Positions 44,194 to 52,271 are shown, counted from the first letter of the stretch. The stretch is DNA of 64,000 nucleotides from Nitrospira sp. (GCA_024760545.1 CP060502.1:209452-273451), one strand, 5' to 3'. Translations and numbers: made by a program. Notes: generated by a model from the sequence alone, not told the origin.

Positions 44194-44382
44194 CGCTTCG
44201 CGCGGGAAACCTCGGCCTTCAGGCCGTGGAGGAATAGCGCCAGCTCCCGCTCTCCTTTCGATTGTGCTATTTGTTGATACCTATACCCATCGGCCCGCTG
44301 GATCAGCTGACAGTACCGATGAGAGACGCCCTTTCCCCTGGTCAACCCGGGCTTGTTCGATTGCTCTCGCAAGCCCCGACGT
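44190..44382 (-). pseudogene. iscB: 3' remnant of an iscB element between traE and traK
   Basis: The frame encodes GVSHRYCQLIQRADGYRYQQ, which matches GVSWKYCRVIQRGDGYGYHF near the end of the complete IscB at 53514. It then runs through a hairpin end (GGCCTGAAGGCC) typical of IS200/IS605-type right ends and stops at the traK ATG. The rest of the element is gone. The open frame continues upstream into traE on another register to 44444, which is probably chance. Confidence 0.7.
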
Positions 44383-44967
44383 TTAGCTGGGATGGTTGAC
44401 CGCCACAGGAACGGTCCCGTTTTCTTCCGGTGTCCCAGCATCAAAGTCCGTGATCAGAGGCTTAAAATCCTGTATGCGAATCTTCATGCGGTAGTACCGC
44501 TTATCCCCATCCGCCACCAACGTCCCGGCGATATACCGTTTTTCTAATCCAATGAGCGTGACCGTATCTTTCACCACCTGTACCGTCGTCGGATAAAACA
44601 CTCGCGATAACTGCCGATCGATGACGTACGCCTTGTCCGCATTCAATCGTTCAGTGATGGGCCCGGCCGCTTCCGGAGCCACAAAGCCTAAGAATGTATT
44701 GAAACTGAGTTCGACCGAGTGCGGATGAACATTCGACAGATAAGCAACCAGCGGCATTGAAATTTTCGTCATGTATTCTGGCGACGCCACATTGCCAGCG
44801 GCCCACATTTCCCGGTCGACCTCCGGCGGCACCATCACCACAACCGTGGAGCCTCGAAACAGGCCGTTCGCCACTAACGCAAGGGCCAATACCCCAGATA
44901 GTGAGGCGAAGACCAGCGTCTTCAATCTCGAATCAGCCAGTTGGTCAGCAAAGAGTTCCCACTTCAT
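44383..44967 (-). CDS. traE: TraE, VirB8-like channel protein
   Basis: 194 residues. One membrane helix (LVFASLSGVLALALVANGLF) and the TraE periplasmic part: GSTVVVMVPPEVDREMW, SPEYMTKISMPLVAYLSN, FNTFLGFVAPEA, TLIGLEKRYIAGTLVADGDK, RYYRMKIRIQDFKPLI. GGGAGGAGGGCG precedes the ATG. The stop codon is where the IscB remnant begins, so the last residues may have been altered by that insertion. Confidence 0.9.
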   Translation of the reverse strand: MKWELFADQLADSRLKTLVFASLSGVLALALVANGLFRGSTVVVMVPPEVDREMWAAGNVASPEYMTKISMPLVAYLSNVHPHSVELSFNTFLGFVAPEAAGPITERLNADKAYVIDRQLSRVFYPTTVQVVKDTVTLIGLEKRYIAGTLVADGDKRYYRMKIRIQDFKPLITDFDAGTPEENGTVPVAVNHPS

Positions 44968-45000
44968 CAGAGCGCCCTCCTCCCAGTGCCGTCCTCGCAG

Positions 45001-45276
45001 CTACTCCAAAAATTCCCGGCGATCCCCTGGTGGCAACCCCCGGAACTGGAATGACGGGATGCCTAGCCAATAAAACCAGTGAAAGACATAGCCTTTGCTC
45101 TTACCGCTCTTGAGCTTCATGATGCAGTACGTCGATACAAACCCACCCAGCAAGAAGTAGGTCAGTTGACGAGTGAGGATGCCCGCAAAGATCGCGAGAA
45201 TAAGGATGATCACCTCATCCAACTCCCACCAGAGGATTTGCGGCTGCGTATCGATGTATCGCGGGATCTTCACCAT
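45001..45276 (-). CDS. traL: TraL, pilus assembly membrane protein
   Basis: 91 residues. TraL pattern MVKIPRYIDTQPQILWWELD, two helices (VIILILAIFAGILTRQLTYF; LLGGFVSTYCIM), then KSGKSKGYVFHWFYWLG. F TraL has 91 residues with the same layout. The ATG at 45276 is chosen by this alignment; an upstream GTG at 45309 would add 11 residues. It follows the pilin gene after a strong hairpin. Confidence 0.9.
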   Translation of the reverse strand: MVKIPRYIDTQPQILWWELDEVIILILAIFAGILTRQLTYFLLGGFVSTYCIMKLKSGKSKGYVFHWFYWLGIPSFQFRGLPPGDRREFLE

Positions 45277-45339
45277 CAGATCACCATCTCTTGAGCATCT
45301 GATAACCAATCGACTTCATCGTGCCTTCTTCTAAACTAC

Positions 45340-45371
45340 GAAGGGGACGGAACTGACGCTCCGTCCCCTTC
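45340..45371 (-). terminator. Perfect 12-bp hairpin between traA and traL
   Basis: GAAGGGGACGGA (45340-45351) and TCCGTCCCCTTC (45360-45371) pair exactly around an 8-base loop, 7 bases after the traA stop. The T-run expected of an intrinsic terminator is weak on the minus strand (GTAGTTTAG). It may be a leaky terminator or a 3' stabiliser that gives more pilin mRNA than channel mRNA. Confidence 0.65.
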
Positions 45372-45377
45372 GGCCGA

Positions 45378-45650
45378 TTACATCGTCCCGGCCGTGATCG
45401 TCGGAATGATGTTGGGCAGATAGAACGAGCCCATCGCCACACCGACACCCGCGCCCAGACCGACCCAGTTACCTCGGATCGCGGAGCCCACGCCCATCAG
45501 GGCCGCGAACAAGGCCAACAGGGTACCGAGGCTCCCCTGCAACCAGCCGGTTACCTGCAGGACAAGCGGAGCAAAGGTGGCATCCGCGCCTGCATTGGCC
45601 ACACCGGCAGACAGGATCAACAGAGCGAACGCAAAAAGTGACTTCTTCAT
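45378..45650 (-). CDS. traA: TraA-like F-type pilin precursor
   Basis: 90 residues. Leader MKKSLFAFALLILSAGVANA with cleavage at ANA, then two hydrophobic helices (LVLQVTGWLQGSLGTLLALF; GLGAGVGVAMGSFYLPNI) around a short basic loop (RGNW). This size and layout are those of F-type pilins. GGAGGTCCTTCC precedes the ATG. It is the first of the core tra genes, with the S26 peptidase at 37237 as likely processing enzyme. Confidence 0.85.
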   Translation of the reverse strand: MKKSLFAFALLILSAGVANAGADATFAPLVLQVTGWLQGSLGTLLALFAALMGVGSAIRGNWVGLGAGVGVAMGSFYLPNIIPTITAGTM

Positions 45651-45730
45651 GGAAGGACCTCCATCACAGTGTTTGGAAACGATTGATGATTCGACGTCAT
45701 GCCAAACTGAATGTGTCTGAAAGGTCGGTT

Positions 45731-46432
45731 TTACTGGGTCACCCTCGCCCCTCCTTTGCTGGCCTCAGAAGTCCCCTGGACCGGAGACGCCGACCGTGTC
45801 TCTATGGGTAACTTGACCCGCTCCACACATGGGGAGCTATAAATCGCCGTCACCGAGAGGATCGATCGTCCCTCTGATCCCTGTGTTCCCACTGTCTGAA
45901 CCTCCTCAACAAAGCTGGGTCTTGTCACCAACAGCCGCTCAACGTATTTTCGAACCGCGGCAGTGCGTGACTGCCCAACCTCTTGAGTATTACGTCCCTC
46001 TGCTTCCTGTGACACAAAGCGCGTCACCGACACCCCAGCCGGTTTGTCTGTCAGCAAGGTTGCCAACAGCCCCTGCTGCTCCTTCGTCAACTCACGACCG
46101 TCTTTCGTAAATGACAGCTCCACGGTACGAACACGGTACGTTAGCTGACAGGACGACATTGGGCTGACCCCTCTAGCCGAATTCGGCAACAGGTTGGTCT
46201 CCCGAATGACCGCTGAACCCGGTTCTACGGTCATACTGGACAACGGAGGTGGTGGTGGAGGGACCTGAATAGCCTTCGCTCCATTCGGCGACAGCACAGT
46301 AGGCGGAGTGCAGAAGTCCGGTTGGCCGACCATCCACTGGGGAGTCGCCTCAAAACGAGCCACCCCAGACTCAAACGCGGTCGTCTCCTGACAAAACATC
46401 AACCCGATTGATGTGAGAATCACGCTTAACAT
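45731..46432 (-). CDS. OmpA-like periplasmic protein
   Basis: 233 residues with a signal-like start (MLSVILTSIGLMFCQETTAF). A Pro-rich stretch (AIQVPPPPPPLSS) is followed by an OmpA/MotB-like domain: VRTVELSFTKDGRELTKEQQ, TRFVSQEAEGRNTQEVGQSR, AVRKYVERLL, VEEVQTVGTQGSEGRSILSV. The family binds peptidoglycan, although the usual Asp/Arg pair is not clear. AGAGGC precedes the ATG. It lies just upstream of the pilin gene. Confidence 0.6.
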   Translation of the reverse strand: MLSVILTSIGLMFCQETTAFESGVARFEATPQWMVGQPDFCTPPTVLSPNGAKAIQVPPPPPPLSSMTVEPGSAVIRETNLLPNSARGVSPMSSCQLTYRVRTVELSFTKDGRELTKEQQGLLATLLTDKPAGVSVTRFVSQEAEGRNTQEVGQSRTAAVRKYVERLLVTRPSFVEEVQTVGTQGSEGRSILSVTAIYSSPCVERVKLPIETRSASPVQGTSEASKGGARVTQ

Positions 46433-46475
46433 ATTGCCTCTTCTATTCGTCGATGAGAGACCAGCGCACCAGGAT

Positions 46476-46604
46476 CTATTGAGACTTTGCTTTTGCCGCT
46501 CCAGTCCGAGCACCCTGGCGCCACAACTCAACCCCAAATACGAGCGCAATCGTCAATCCGCACCCAATCAACACATGGACGAAGTTAAACTCTAGCGTTG
46601 CCAT
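46476..46604 (-). CDS. 42-aa single-pass membrane protein
   Basis: One helix (VHVLIGCGLTIALVFGVELW) and a basic tail (RQGARTGAAKAKSQ). AGGAGGAGGCGG just before the ATG is a very strong ribosome site. It heads the minus-strand tra operon. Its size and single helix recall accessory pilin-chaperone-like proteins (TraQ), but no similarity can be claimed. Confidence 0.55.
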   Translation of the reverse strand: MATLEFNFVHVLIGCGLTIALVFGVELWRQGARTGAAKAKSQ

Positions 46605-46657
46605 ACCGCCTCCTCCTGACGAGTTCACACAACTAGACACCTATTACGTTCTTCGTG

Positions 46658-46912
46658 GCTTGACATCCTCCCCGGCACGAAGACCGGAGATTCCTACGGC
46701 GTTCAAGCCCCAACAGCAGCCTGAATCGCTTCAGTGGGTTCCTTGGCCGAGCGCGCAACCGCTGCTCGTATCTCCAAAGGCGTGAATTCCCGTGTGCCCC
46801 ACGGTACATCGAACACAATACACTCCGGATGAGACGAGACAGCGACATCGAACCGCTGTCTCTTCTGCTCTCTCCATCCTCCCCCTGAACGGGGAGGCAT
46901 TCCGCGCAGTAG
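46658..46912 (-). mobile_element. Internally deleted IS200/IS605-type element
   Basis: On the minus strand the left side reads GCCTCCCCGTTCAGGGGGAG, like the left ends of the tnpB elements at 59869 and 57797. The right side reads GCCGTAGGAATCTCCGGTCT then GGGGAGGATGTCAAG, nearly identical to the end at 61278-61315. Between lie about 190 bases with no tnpB; they keep an open frame (FDVAVSSHPECIVFDVPWG) of unknown origin. It is a non-autonomous derivative. Confidence 0.6.
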
Positions 46913-47003
46913 GGTAAAATCCCTGCATAGGTCGACGCCGCTCGCTCCACCAGATCGGAGTCCGAATCTGAAACGACGTCGATACTGGCTGCCATCGTCA
47001 GCA

Positions 47004-47801
47004 TCACCACACCCACGTGATCGCCATATTTCCCCGAAACGTGGATTTAAGTGGCGATGAACCGAAGTCATGCCCAGCCCCCGTAGTTAAGATCCATTCC
47101 GGTCGGATCGCCCACATGAGTCCCACTTCAGGCGTCCACACATACGCGCCCGCTTGCGTCGGATCCTGCCCATAGGTGACGCTCGCCACGCCACCCAATT
47201 CTGAGGTAAAGGCTCGCACCAAACCCGCGCGACCGTACCAGATCGACCGTTGCCCCACGCTCTGCAACCCAGGCCGCACCTCCGGTGTCACCTGGAACCC
47301 CACATTCGCGTGCGCCCACCAATGTCCCCACCACTGGCTCCCCAAATCCCATGAGGCCAACAATTCAGTCCGCGCCGATGGCTCACTCCATGGGCCCGTC
47401 ACAGGGACCTGACCCGTCACTCGAATACCGAGACTCGGAAGGGCTAAATCCCCCTCCTGTTGTTTGTTAAACCGGTACAACAACCCCACTCGCACTCCTC
47501 GTGGATCATCCACGGTCCCAGGATGCAATGGCCCCCACGCGGTGGTGCCACCAGCAAACACCTCGAGACCCGACACCACTCCCCAGCGAACATCGACCGT
47601 TTGGCGAACTCGCACCTCCTGCGATTCGACCTTGTCAAATCGAAAGGCAGGCTGCACCACCACGTTACCCTTATTGATTGGATAGGCATCATCCAATTGA
47701 GTTGGGAATCCGGGTGACAAGTTCAGAGGCGACACCTCTGCCCCAGCCGACGACCAACTGACCAACCCCAATACGAGAATCGTCACACGTAGTTGCCACA
47801 T
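47004..47801 (-). CDS. Outer-membrane beta-barrel protein
   Basis: 265 residues. Signal peptide (VTILVLGLVSWSSAGAEV), then a dozen alternating strands rich in aromatic residues (VVVQPAFRFDKVESQEVRVR; GLEVFAGGTTAWGPLH; GVRVGLLYRFNKQQEG; GAYVWTPEVGLMWAIRP) and a terminal strand ending in Trp (NMAITWVW), as BAM-targeted barrels do. Similar to transporter-type putative porins. Its link to conjugation is unknown. The ends of the 46.7-kb element lie just downstream. Confidence 0.65.
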   Translation of the reverse strand: MWQLRVTILVLGLVSWSSAGAEVSPLNLSPGFPTQLDDAYPINKGNVVVQPAFRFDKVESQEVRVRQTVDVRWGVVSGLEVFAGGTTAWGPLHPGTVDDPRGVRVGLLYRFNKQQEGDLALPSLGIRVTGQVPVTGPWSEPSARTELLASWDLGSQWWGHWWAHANVGFQVTPEVRPGLQSVGQRSIWYGRAGLVRAFTSELGGVASVTYGQDPTQAGAYVWTPEVGLMWAIRPEWILTTGAGHDFGSSPLKSTFRGNMAITWVW

Positions 47802-47915
47802 AGCACGACCTCACAAGTTAATCTCTGTCCCTGTGACCTATTACGTTCAAACCGGACTAGATGAAGGAGAAGACTGAGTAGATCGCAGAGCAGATCAGAA
47901 ATGGAGGGAGGTCAA

Positions 47916-48068
47916 ATGCCAGGACACAGCTCATCAACACGCGAGGGCGTTCGCAATCTCAACCACTCACGTCAGGGTAAACCAACGGCGTCAGGACAAG
48001 AATGGCTGCGAAGCAGACACAGCGCACGATGCCGTGTCAGCCGAATCGGTCGACTAGAGCGCACATAA
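47916..48068 (+). CDS. Candidate 50-aa basic protein
   Basis: A short frame, MPGHSSSTREGVRNLNHSRQ onward to the C-terminus RIGRLERT, has GGAGGGAGG a few bases upstream of its ATG, an excellent ribosome site. Arg-rich and without a known family. It lies in the 660-base gap before the nuclease gene. Low complexity of the gap and lack of homologues make it uncertain. Confidence 0.35.
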   Translation: MPGHSSSTREGVRNLNHSRQGKPTASGQEWLRSRHSARCRVSRIGRLERT

Positions 48069-48272
48069 CACAATGTCCCGTTCCGTCAGACTTGCTCATT
48101 CCTGCTCACACAGGAACGACGCTGACTTCCTGCTTCGCCGAGGCCGGTTTCACCCGGATCTTGCGATCCGAGCCAGAGCCTTCCTCTCCACAGGCTGACA
48201 CCGTGGAACTCACGGCGTAATGGCTCACAACGCGCAATTACCTATTTAACTGTTCAAGCCCCATAGAAATAT

Positions 48273-48319
48273 TACGCTGAGGCGCGAAAAGCCCCGTCAT
48301 TCATGGCGGGGATGTCAAG
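48273..48319 (+). mobile_element. Solo IS200/IS605-type end
   Basis: GCGCGAAAAGCCCCGTCATT and CATGGCGGGGATGTCAAG combine the left-end hairpin (CCCCGTC...GGCGGGG) with the GATGTCAAG cleavage tail seen at other tnpB elements here. There is no tnpB between. It is probably a collapsed element. Confidence 0.5.
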
Positions 48320-48343
48320 CTCAAGCGGACATGAGCCGTGACA

Positions 48344-48369
48344 CTGTGACACACCCCCCTGTGTCACAG
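48344..48369. promoter_or_regulatory. Palindromic operator/iteron site 1
   Basis: CTGTGACACA (48344-48353), six C, TGTGTCACAG (48360-48369): a perfect 10-bp inverted repeat. A near-identical site starts 48 bases further on. The centre-to-centre distance of 48 bases is close to a whole number of helix turns. It is a likely binding site for a replication or regulatory protein of the element. Confidence 0.65.
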
Positions 48370-48391
48370 TCTTAGATGTCGGGATCTCGGA

Positions 48392-48417
48392 CCGTGACAC
48401 ACCCCCCTATGTCACAG
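48392..48417. promoter_or_regulatory. Palindromic operator/iteron site 2
   Basis: CCGTGACACA, six C, TATGTCACAG: the same site as the one at 48344 with one changed base in each half. It lies 45 bases before the ATG of the nuclease gene. The XRE-like protein encoded at 52216 is one candidate binder. Confidence 0.65.
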
Positions 48418-48424
48418 TGTCAAG

Positions 48425-48433
48425 TTATCCACA
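48425..48433 (+). promoter_or_regulatory. Perfect DnaA box
   Basis: TTATCCACA matches the E. coli DnaA-box consensus exactly and lies 8 bases after the second palindrome. Together with the two repeats it makes this spot a candidate replication origin. One box alone can occur by chance, and no AT-rich unwinding region is obvious. Confidence 0.4.
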
Positions 48434-48461
48434 AGGCAACCTTTCACCACACGAGGAACTT

Positions 48462-49679
48462 ATGTTTATCGACGCAATCCATGGAGCCGCCCTGATGGGT
48501 TTACATGACAGTGCCTATCGTCCACGCCCATCCATGGCAGGACCTGAACGGTGTTTACGCCAAATCGTCTACAAGGGCCGTGGAGTCGAAGGTGCCCCGG
48601 TCGGCTCTCGCTTGGCCATGGTCCTTAAAGACGGCGACGCGCACGAACGTGTCTCCATCGACGTTCTTCGCCATACCCTGTTACACATTCACAGCGAGCA
48701 ACACCCCATCGATCTCGTCAATGCACTGCCATGGCGTGCACACCTCCCAGGCTACACCTGCTCTGTCTGCACCCCGTCCGGTGACATCCCTCGCATTATT
48801 CCTGCGAGCACATTGCATGGTCACCTCGACTATTTAGGTCGAGATCTCTTTGGGGATAACCTTCTCGGTGAACACAAAGGCGTTGTCTCCCATATCTTCA
48901 AACGCTTCTGGGAAGGGGAGAAAGAGCCGTTGGACTATTTCACTCAGAACGTGTGTTATTTCCGCGGGCTCCGAGAAGAAGACCTTATCGTCAACACCGG
49001 TGGCCTGCTCATCAAAAACAAAGACACCAGCGCCTATCTGGAATTTGAACTCGAATACGACTACGACCAGGATCGTCTGTTCGTGGGGAATATGATCTAC
49101 GCGCCCGGACTCGAACGACGGGCCGTCAACAAGACATACACTGGCCTCTATCACCAAGCCATTGAGAAGTTTCGCCTGGCCGACCAACATATTGCCGACC
49201 AGACGCTCCCTCCTAGACTCGATGATGCCGACGACACGCGCTGTCTCTACTGCCCATACCAAGATCTCTGCTGGGAAGGATATGAACAACCACCGCTCAC
49301 CCAAGCACTCATGCTTCCAGACCATCTCCTCCCACTCGCAAAAGAGCTCTTCGACCTCGAAGCCGAACTCAAACAACTCAAACCCAAATCCGATCGGCAG
49401 GAGGAATTAAAAACTACCCTCATCAAGGAACTCACCGTCCTCCAAGCCACCACACTCACAAGTCCCGACCTTGAAATCCAACTGACACAAAGTTCTCAGA
49501 ACCGGCTAGACGAGAAACGCTTACCGACAAGCATCAAGAAGGCCTTTATCAAAACCATCACCGTCAATCGCCTCACGGTCCGCCGCCCAAAACCCCAGGC
49601 CAAAAGCAAACGGGCTCGCCCGCGTCCAACTTCCACGCTAACGACAATCCCAAGCGGCACGCACCAAACCGCAGCGTAG
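48462..49679 (+). CDS. Cas4/RecB-like PD-(D/E)XK nuclease
   Basis: 405 residues. The nuclease motif is visible as HGHLDYLGRDLFGDN and LLGEHKGVVSHIFKRF (D...ExK), at about residues 122-146. Cysteines for a 4Fe-4S cluster are placed as in Cas4/AddB: one early (GPERCLRQIVYKG) and three late (DTRCLYCPYQDLCWEGY). A helical, Lys-rich tail follows. GAGGAACTT precedes the ATG at 48462. An upstream GTG at 48417 lies inside the palindromic site and is unlikely. Such nucleases trim DNA ends; a UvrD helicase is encoded 12 kb downstream. Confidence 0.8.
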   Translation: MFIDAIHGAALMGLHDSAYRPRPSMAGPERCLRQIVYKGRGVEGAPVGSRLAMVLKDGDAHERVSIDVLRHTLLHIHSEQHPIDLVNALPWRAHLPGYTCSVCTPSGDIPRIIPASTLHGHLDYLGRDLFGDNLLGEHKGVVSHIFKRFWEGEKEPLDYFTQNVCYFRGLREEDLIVNTGGLLIKNKDTSAYLEFELEYDYDQDRLFVGNMIYAPGLERRAVNKTYTGLYHQAIEKFRLADQHIADQTLPPRLDDADDTRCLYCPYQDLCWEGYEQPPLTQALMLPDHLLPLAKELFDLEAELKQLKPKSDRQEELKTTLIKELTVLQATTLTSPDLEIQLTQSSQNRLDEKRLPTSIKKAFIKTITVNRLTVRRPKPQAKSKRARPRPTSTLTTIPSGTHQTAA

Positions 49680-49724
49680 CAAGTATCCAACGACCGCATC
49701 CTCATCTCTCATTACCTACGTTAC

Positions 49725-51056
49725 GCGCAAAGCCCCGCCATTCATAGCGAGGATGACACACGTGAAGTCCTCTGTAATAGAGAAGGGATCCGCGCACGCT
49801 ATGCATCGACTGCAAGCCTACAAGTTTGAGCTGCGCCCGACTGGGGAACAGCAGCGCCTCATGCGCCGCGTTGCCGGGTCCTGTCGATTTGTCTTTAATA
49901 AAGGACTCGAGTTGCAGCAGCAACGCTACGAACGAGGTGAGAAGACGCTTCGCTATGCCGGGCTGTGTAAGGTCCTGACGCAGTGGAAGTCACAGTCTGA
50001 CAGGTTGTGGCTGGCTGAGACACCGAGCCAGGCCCTGCAACAGGCACTCAAGGATTTGGAGCGGGCCTACGCCAACTTCTTTGCCCAGCGCGCTGCCTTC
50101 CCGCGCTTCAAGAAGAAGGACCGAGCCGATCACTTCCGCTATCCGCAAGGGGTCCGACTCGATGAAGCCAATAGCCGTGTCTACCTCCCCAAGCTCGGGT
50201 GGCTCCGCTACCGCAACAGTCGCGAAGTGTTGGGGACGGTGAAGAATGTCACGGTGAGCCAGTCCTGCGACACATGGTTCATCTCGATCCAGACGGAGCG
50301 AGAGGTCCCTCGCCCCATGCCGCAGGCGACCACCGCCGTGGGGATCGATCTGGGGATCGTCCGGTTCGCCACGCTCTCCGACGGCACGGTCTATGTCCCG
50401 CTCCACAGTTTTAAGAACCATGAAACGCGGCTGCGCAAGGCGCAGCAGGCCATGAATCGGAAAGTGAAATTCAGCCAGAACTGGAAGAAGGCGAAAGCCC
50501 GCATCCAGCGCATCCATGCCCGCATCGGGAACGCCCGTCGCGACTACCTGCACAAAGCCTCTTCTACCATCAGCCACAACCACGCGATGGTATCCATGGA
50601 GGACTTGCAGGTCAGCACCATGAGTCGATCGGCACGAGGGACTGTCGAGCAACCCGGGCGAAACGTGCGAGCTAAGGCAGGCTTGAATCGCTCGATCCTT
50701 GATCAAGGCTGGGGCGAGTTCAGAAGACAGCTGGAGTACAAACTAACATGGAAAGGAGGATGGCTTGTTCCTGTGCCGCCGCAGCACACGAGTCAAACCT
50801 GTCCCTCGTGCAGTCATGTGTCAGCGGACAACCGCCAGACCCAAGCGCGGTTCGCGTGCGTCATGTGTGGCTTTGAGGACCATGCGGATCTTGTTGGGGC
50901 CATCAATATTCTAAGGGCGGGACACGCCCGATTCGCCTGTGAAGTGAGCGGTGCACCACGGCCGCCAGCAACAGGAACTCACCGAAACGGATTGGGAGAG
51001 CACACGACCTCCCACGTCGTAGGAATCGCCGCCCTTTAGGACGGCGAGGATGTCAA
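49725..51056 (+). mobile_element. IS200/IS605-type tnpB-only element 1
   Basis: Left end GCGCAAAGCCCCGCCATTCA (hairpin) after TTAC. Right end GTAGGAATCGCCGCCCTTTA and ACGGCGAGGATGTCAAA. Only tnpB lies between; the transposase tnpA is absent, so it would need help in trans. The guide RNA expected at the 3' end would start in the last part of tnpB and read past the right end into the flank (GAAGGAGCCCGATT). Confidence 0.75.
49801..51039 (+). CDS. tnpB: TnpB RNA-guided nuclease, copy 1
   Basis: 412 residues. N-terminal wedge part (MHRLQAYKFELRPTGEQQRL), RuvC-I AVGIDLGIVRFATLSDG, RuvC-II HAMVSMEDLQVSTM, zinc ribbon TCPSCSHVSADNRQTQ and CVMCGFEDHADLVGAINIL with the last catalytic Asp. All three acidic residues are kept. 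TnpB cuts DNA with an omega RNA and helps the element persist. Closest in the window to copy 3 (59976). The C-terminal 40 residues run into the right end of the element. Confidence 0.9.
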   Translation: MHRLQAYKFELRPTGEQQRLMRRVAGSCRFVFNKGLELQQQRYERGEKTLRYAGLCKVLTQWKSQSDRLWLAETPSQALQQALKDLERAYANFFAQRAAFPRFKKKDRADHFRYPQGVRLDEANSRVYLPKLGWLRYRNSREVLGTVKNVTVSQSCDTWFISIQTEREVPRPMPQATTAVGIDLGIVRFATLSDGTVYVPLHSFKNHETRLRKAQQAMNRKVKFSQNWKKAKARIQRIHARIGNARRDYLHKASSTISHNHAMVSMEDLQVSTMSRSARGTVEQPGRNVRAKAGLNRSILDQGWGEFRRQLEYKLTWKGGWLVPVPPQHTSQTCPSCSHVSADNRQTQARFACVMCGFEDHADLVGAINILRAGHARFACEVSGAPRPPATGTHRNGLGEHTTSHVVGIAAL

Positions 51057-51071
51057 AGAAGGAGCCCGATT

Positions 51072-52271
51072 ATGCAACCAGTACCCCAGACACCAAAACG
51101 CCGCTTTGTCAGCATCGTCGGACTGAGTGACGAACGCCGGATCCCTCGGCTCGGCCGCATCCGATTAGGCCACGTCAACTTCAACACCGATTCGGACAAA
51201 TCCCGTCCCGAAGAAGACGCGTTCTTTCATGTCCCCCAAGAAGTCGCTGCCGTCTACGGAACTACCCCAACCGAACTGGATATCCTCTTCCCAGTCAACG
51301 ATCGGAGTGTGGTATTCCCCCAAGCCTACGAATACTACGGCAGTAGTCGCCGATTGCTCTGTTCCGGGGACGGCCGTCAGGCCATGCGCTGGGATTCTCA
51401 AAAACTGACGATGCAGCCCACGGAGTGTCCGTGCAATCTCTTGGGTGAAGGATGTAAACAACGAGGGCATCTCCTCGTCATGCTGCCGAGAGTCCGACAA
51501 ACCGGGGTCTACCAGATCGACACGAGTAGTCTCATGTCCATCATCAACATCAACTCCTTCCTCCATATGTTGGCCCCGGAAGACGACCCAGACAATGGCC
51601 TCCTCGGATACTTCGCCATGGTCCCCATGAAACTGCGCCGTGTCCCCCGTGACATCTACCCCAAAGGGTACCATCGCAAATCCTACCCATTAGAACTGGT
51701 CTTGGATGCCACCGACGACGAAATCAAGGAGCTCCGAGCCCAGAAGGAGAAAACTCTCGCCCAAACGCGTAAGTGGACCGTCCAAGTCCCGGAACAAACC
51801 AATCCCGAACAAGACCAGGGCTCCATCATCACCATTGATGGACAAGATCCCAGCGCCGTGGCCGCAGCAGCTCCCGCTGATCAGTCGGCCCAACCGCAGA
51901 CTCCCACACCCGCACAGCCCGCAGCGACAGCCGACGCCCCGCTAGGCGTACCACCTGTCTCGCAACCATCAGACCCCAGCCCCCAGCCCCCAGCGACCAC
52001 AAGTCGACCGACCCAGAATCCACAGGCCTCCCATCAACCCCCGCCAACTCCCGCCGCCCCAATGCGAAGCGATCGGGTGACCCCCGCCCAGCGGAACCGG
52101 ATCTTATCGAAGACCAGACCCGTGCAGATTCCCGATCAGGTCGTAGACGCACTGATCGAGACCTACACGAAAAAGCAGGCGTCAGAATTGATCAATCAAC
52201 TGGATGCAGGGAATTTCAGTGCCTTCGACCGCCGCGAACACCGCGAGGTCCCACTACCGGTCGCGGTGTAA
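51072..52271 (+). CDS. Gp3-like protein (recombination directionality factor type?)
   Basis: 399 residues. The first 220 carry a pattern I associate with phage Gp3-like proteins: IPRLGRIRLGHVNF, VYGTTPTELDILFPVND, RRLLCSGDGRQAMRW, PTECPCNLLGEGCKQRGHLL and TGVYQIDTSSLMSIININSF. The Cys cluster (CPC...C) suggests a metal. A long Pro/Ala/Gln linker and a small helical end (VVDALIETYTKKQASELINQ) follow. In phage A118 the Gp3 protein sets integrase direction; here the function is open. GGAG precedes the ATG. The end overlaps the convergent XRE gene by 56 bases. Confidence 0.55.
   Translation: MQPVPQTPKRRFVSIVGLSDERRIPRLGRIRLGHVNFNTDSDKSRPEEDAFFHVPQEVAAVYGTTPTELDILFPVNDRSVVFPQAYEYYGSSRRLLCSGDGRQAMRWDSQKLTMQPTECPCNLLGEGCKQRGHLLVMLPRVRQTGVYQIDTSSLMSIININSFLHMLAPEDDPDNGLLGYFAMVPMKLRRVPRDIYPKGYHRKSYPLELVLDATDDEIKELRAQKEKTLAQTRKWTVQVPEQTNPEQDQGSIITIDGQDPSAVAAAAPADQSAQPQTPTPAQPAATADAPLGVPPVSQPSDPSPQPPATTSRPTQNPQASHQPPPTPAAPMRSDRVTPAQRNRILSKTRPVQIPDQVVDALIETYTKKQASELINQLDAGNFSAFDRREHREVPLPVAV

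Noticed and set aside
44190..44444. Treating the 84-codon frame as an intact gene
   Set aside because: Its start lies inside traE in another register and its only recognisable part is an IscB C-terminus, so it is annotated as a remnant.
48344..48417. CRISPR-like repeats
   Set aside because: Only two copies, each itself a palindrome with C6 centre, and no cas genes; operator or iteron is the better reading.
49990..50706. 238-codon minus-strand frame opposite tnpB copy 1 (similar frames lie opposite copies 2, 3 and 4)
   Set aside because: They mirror well-supported tnpB genes and recur because tnpB recurs; no independent domain.
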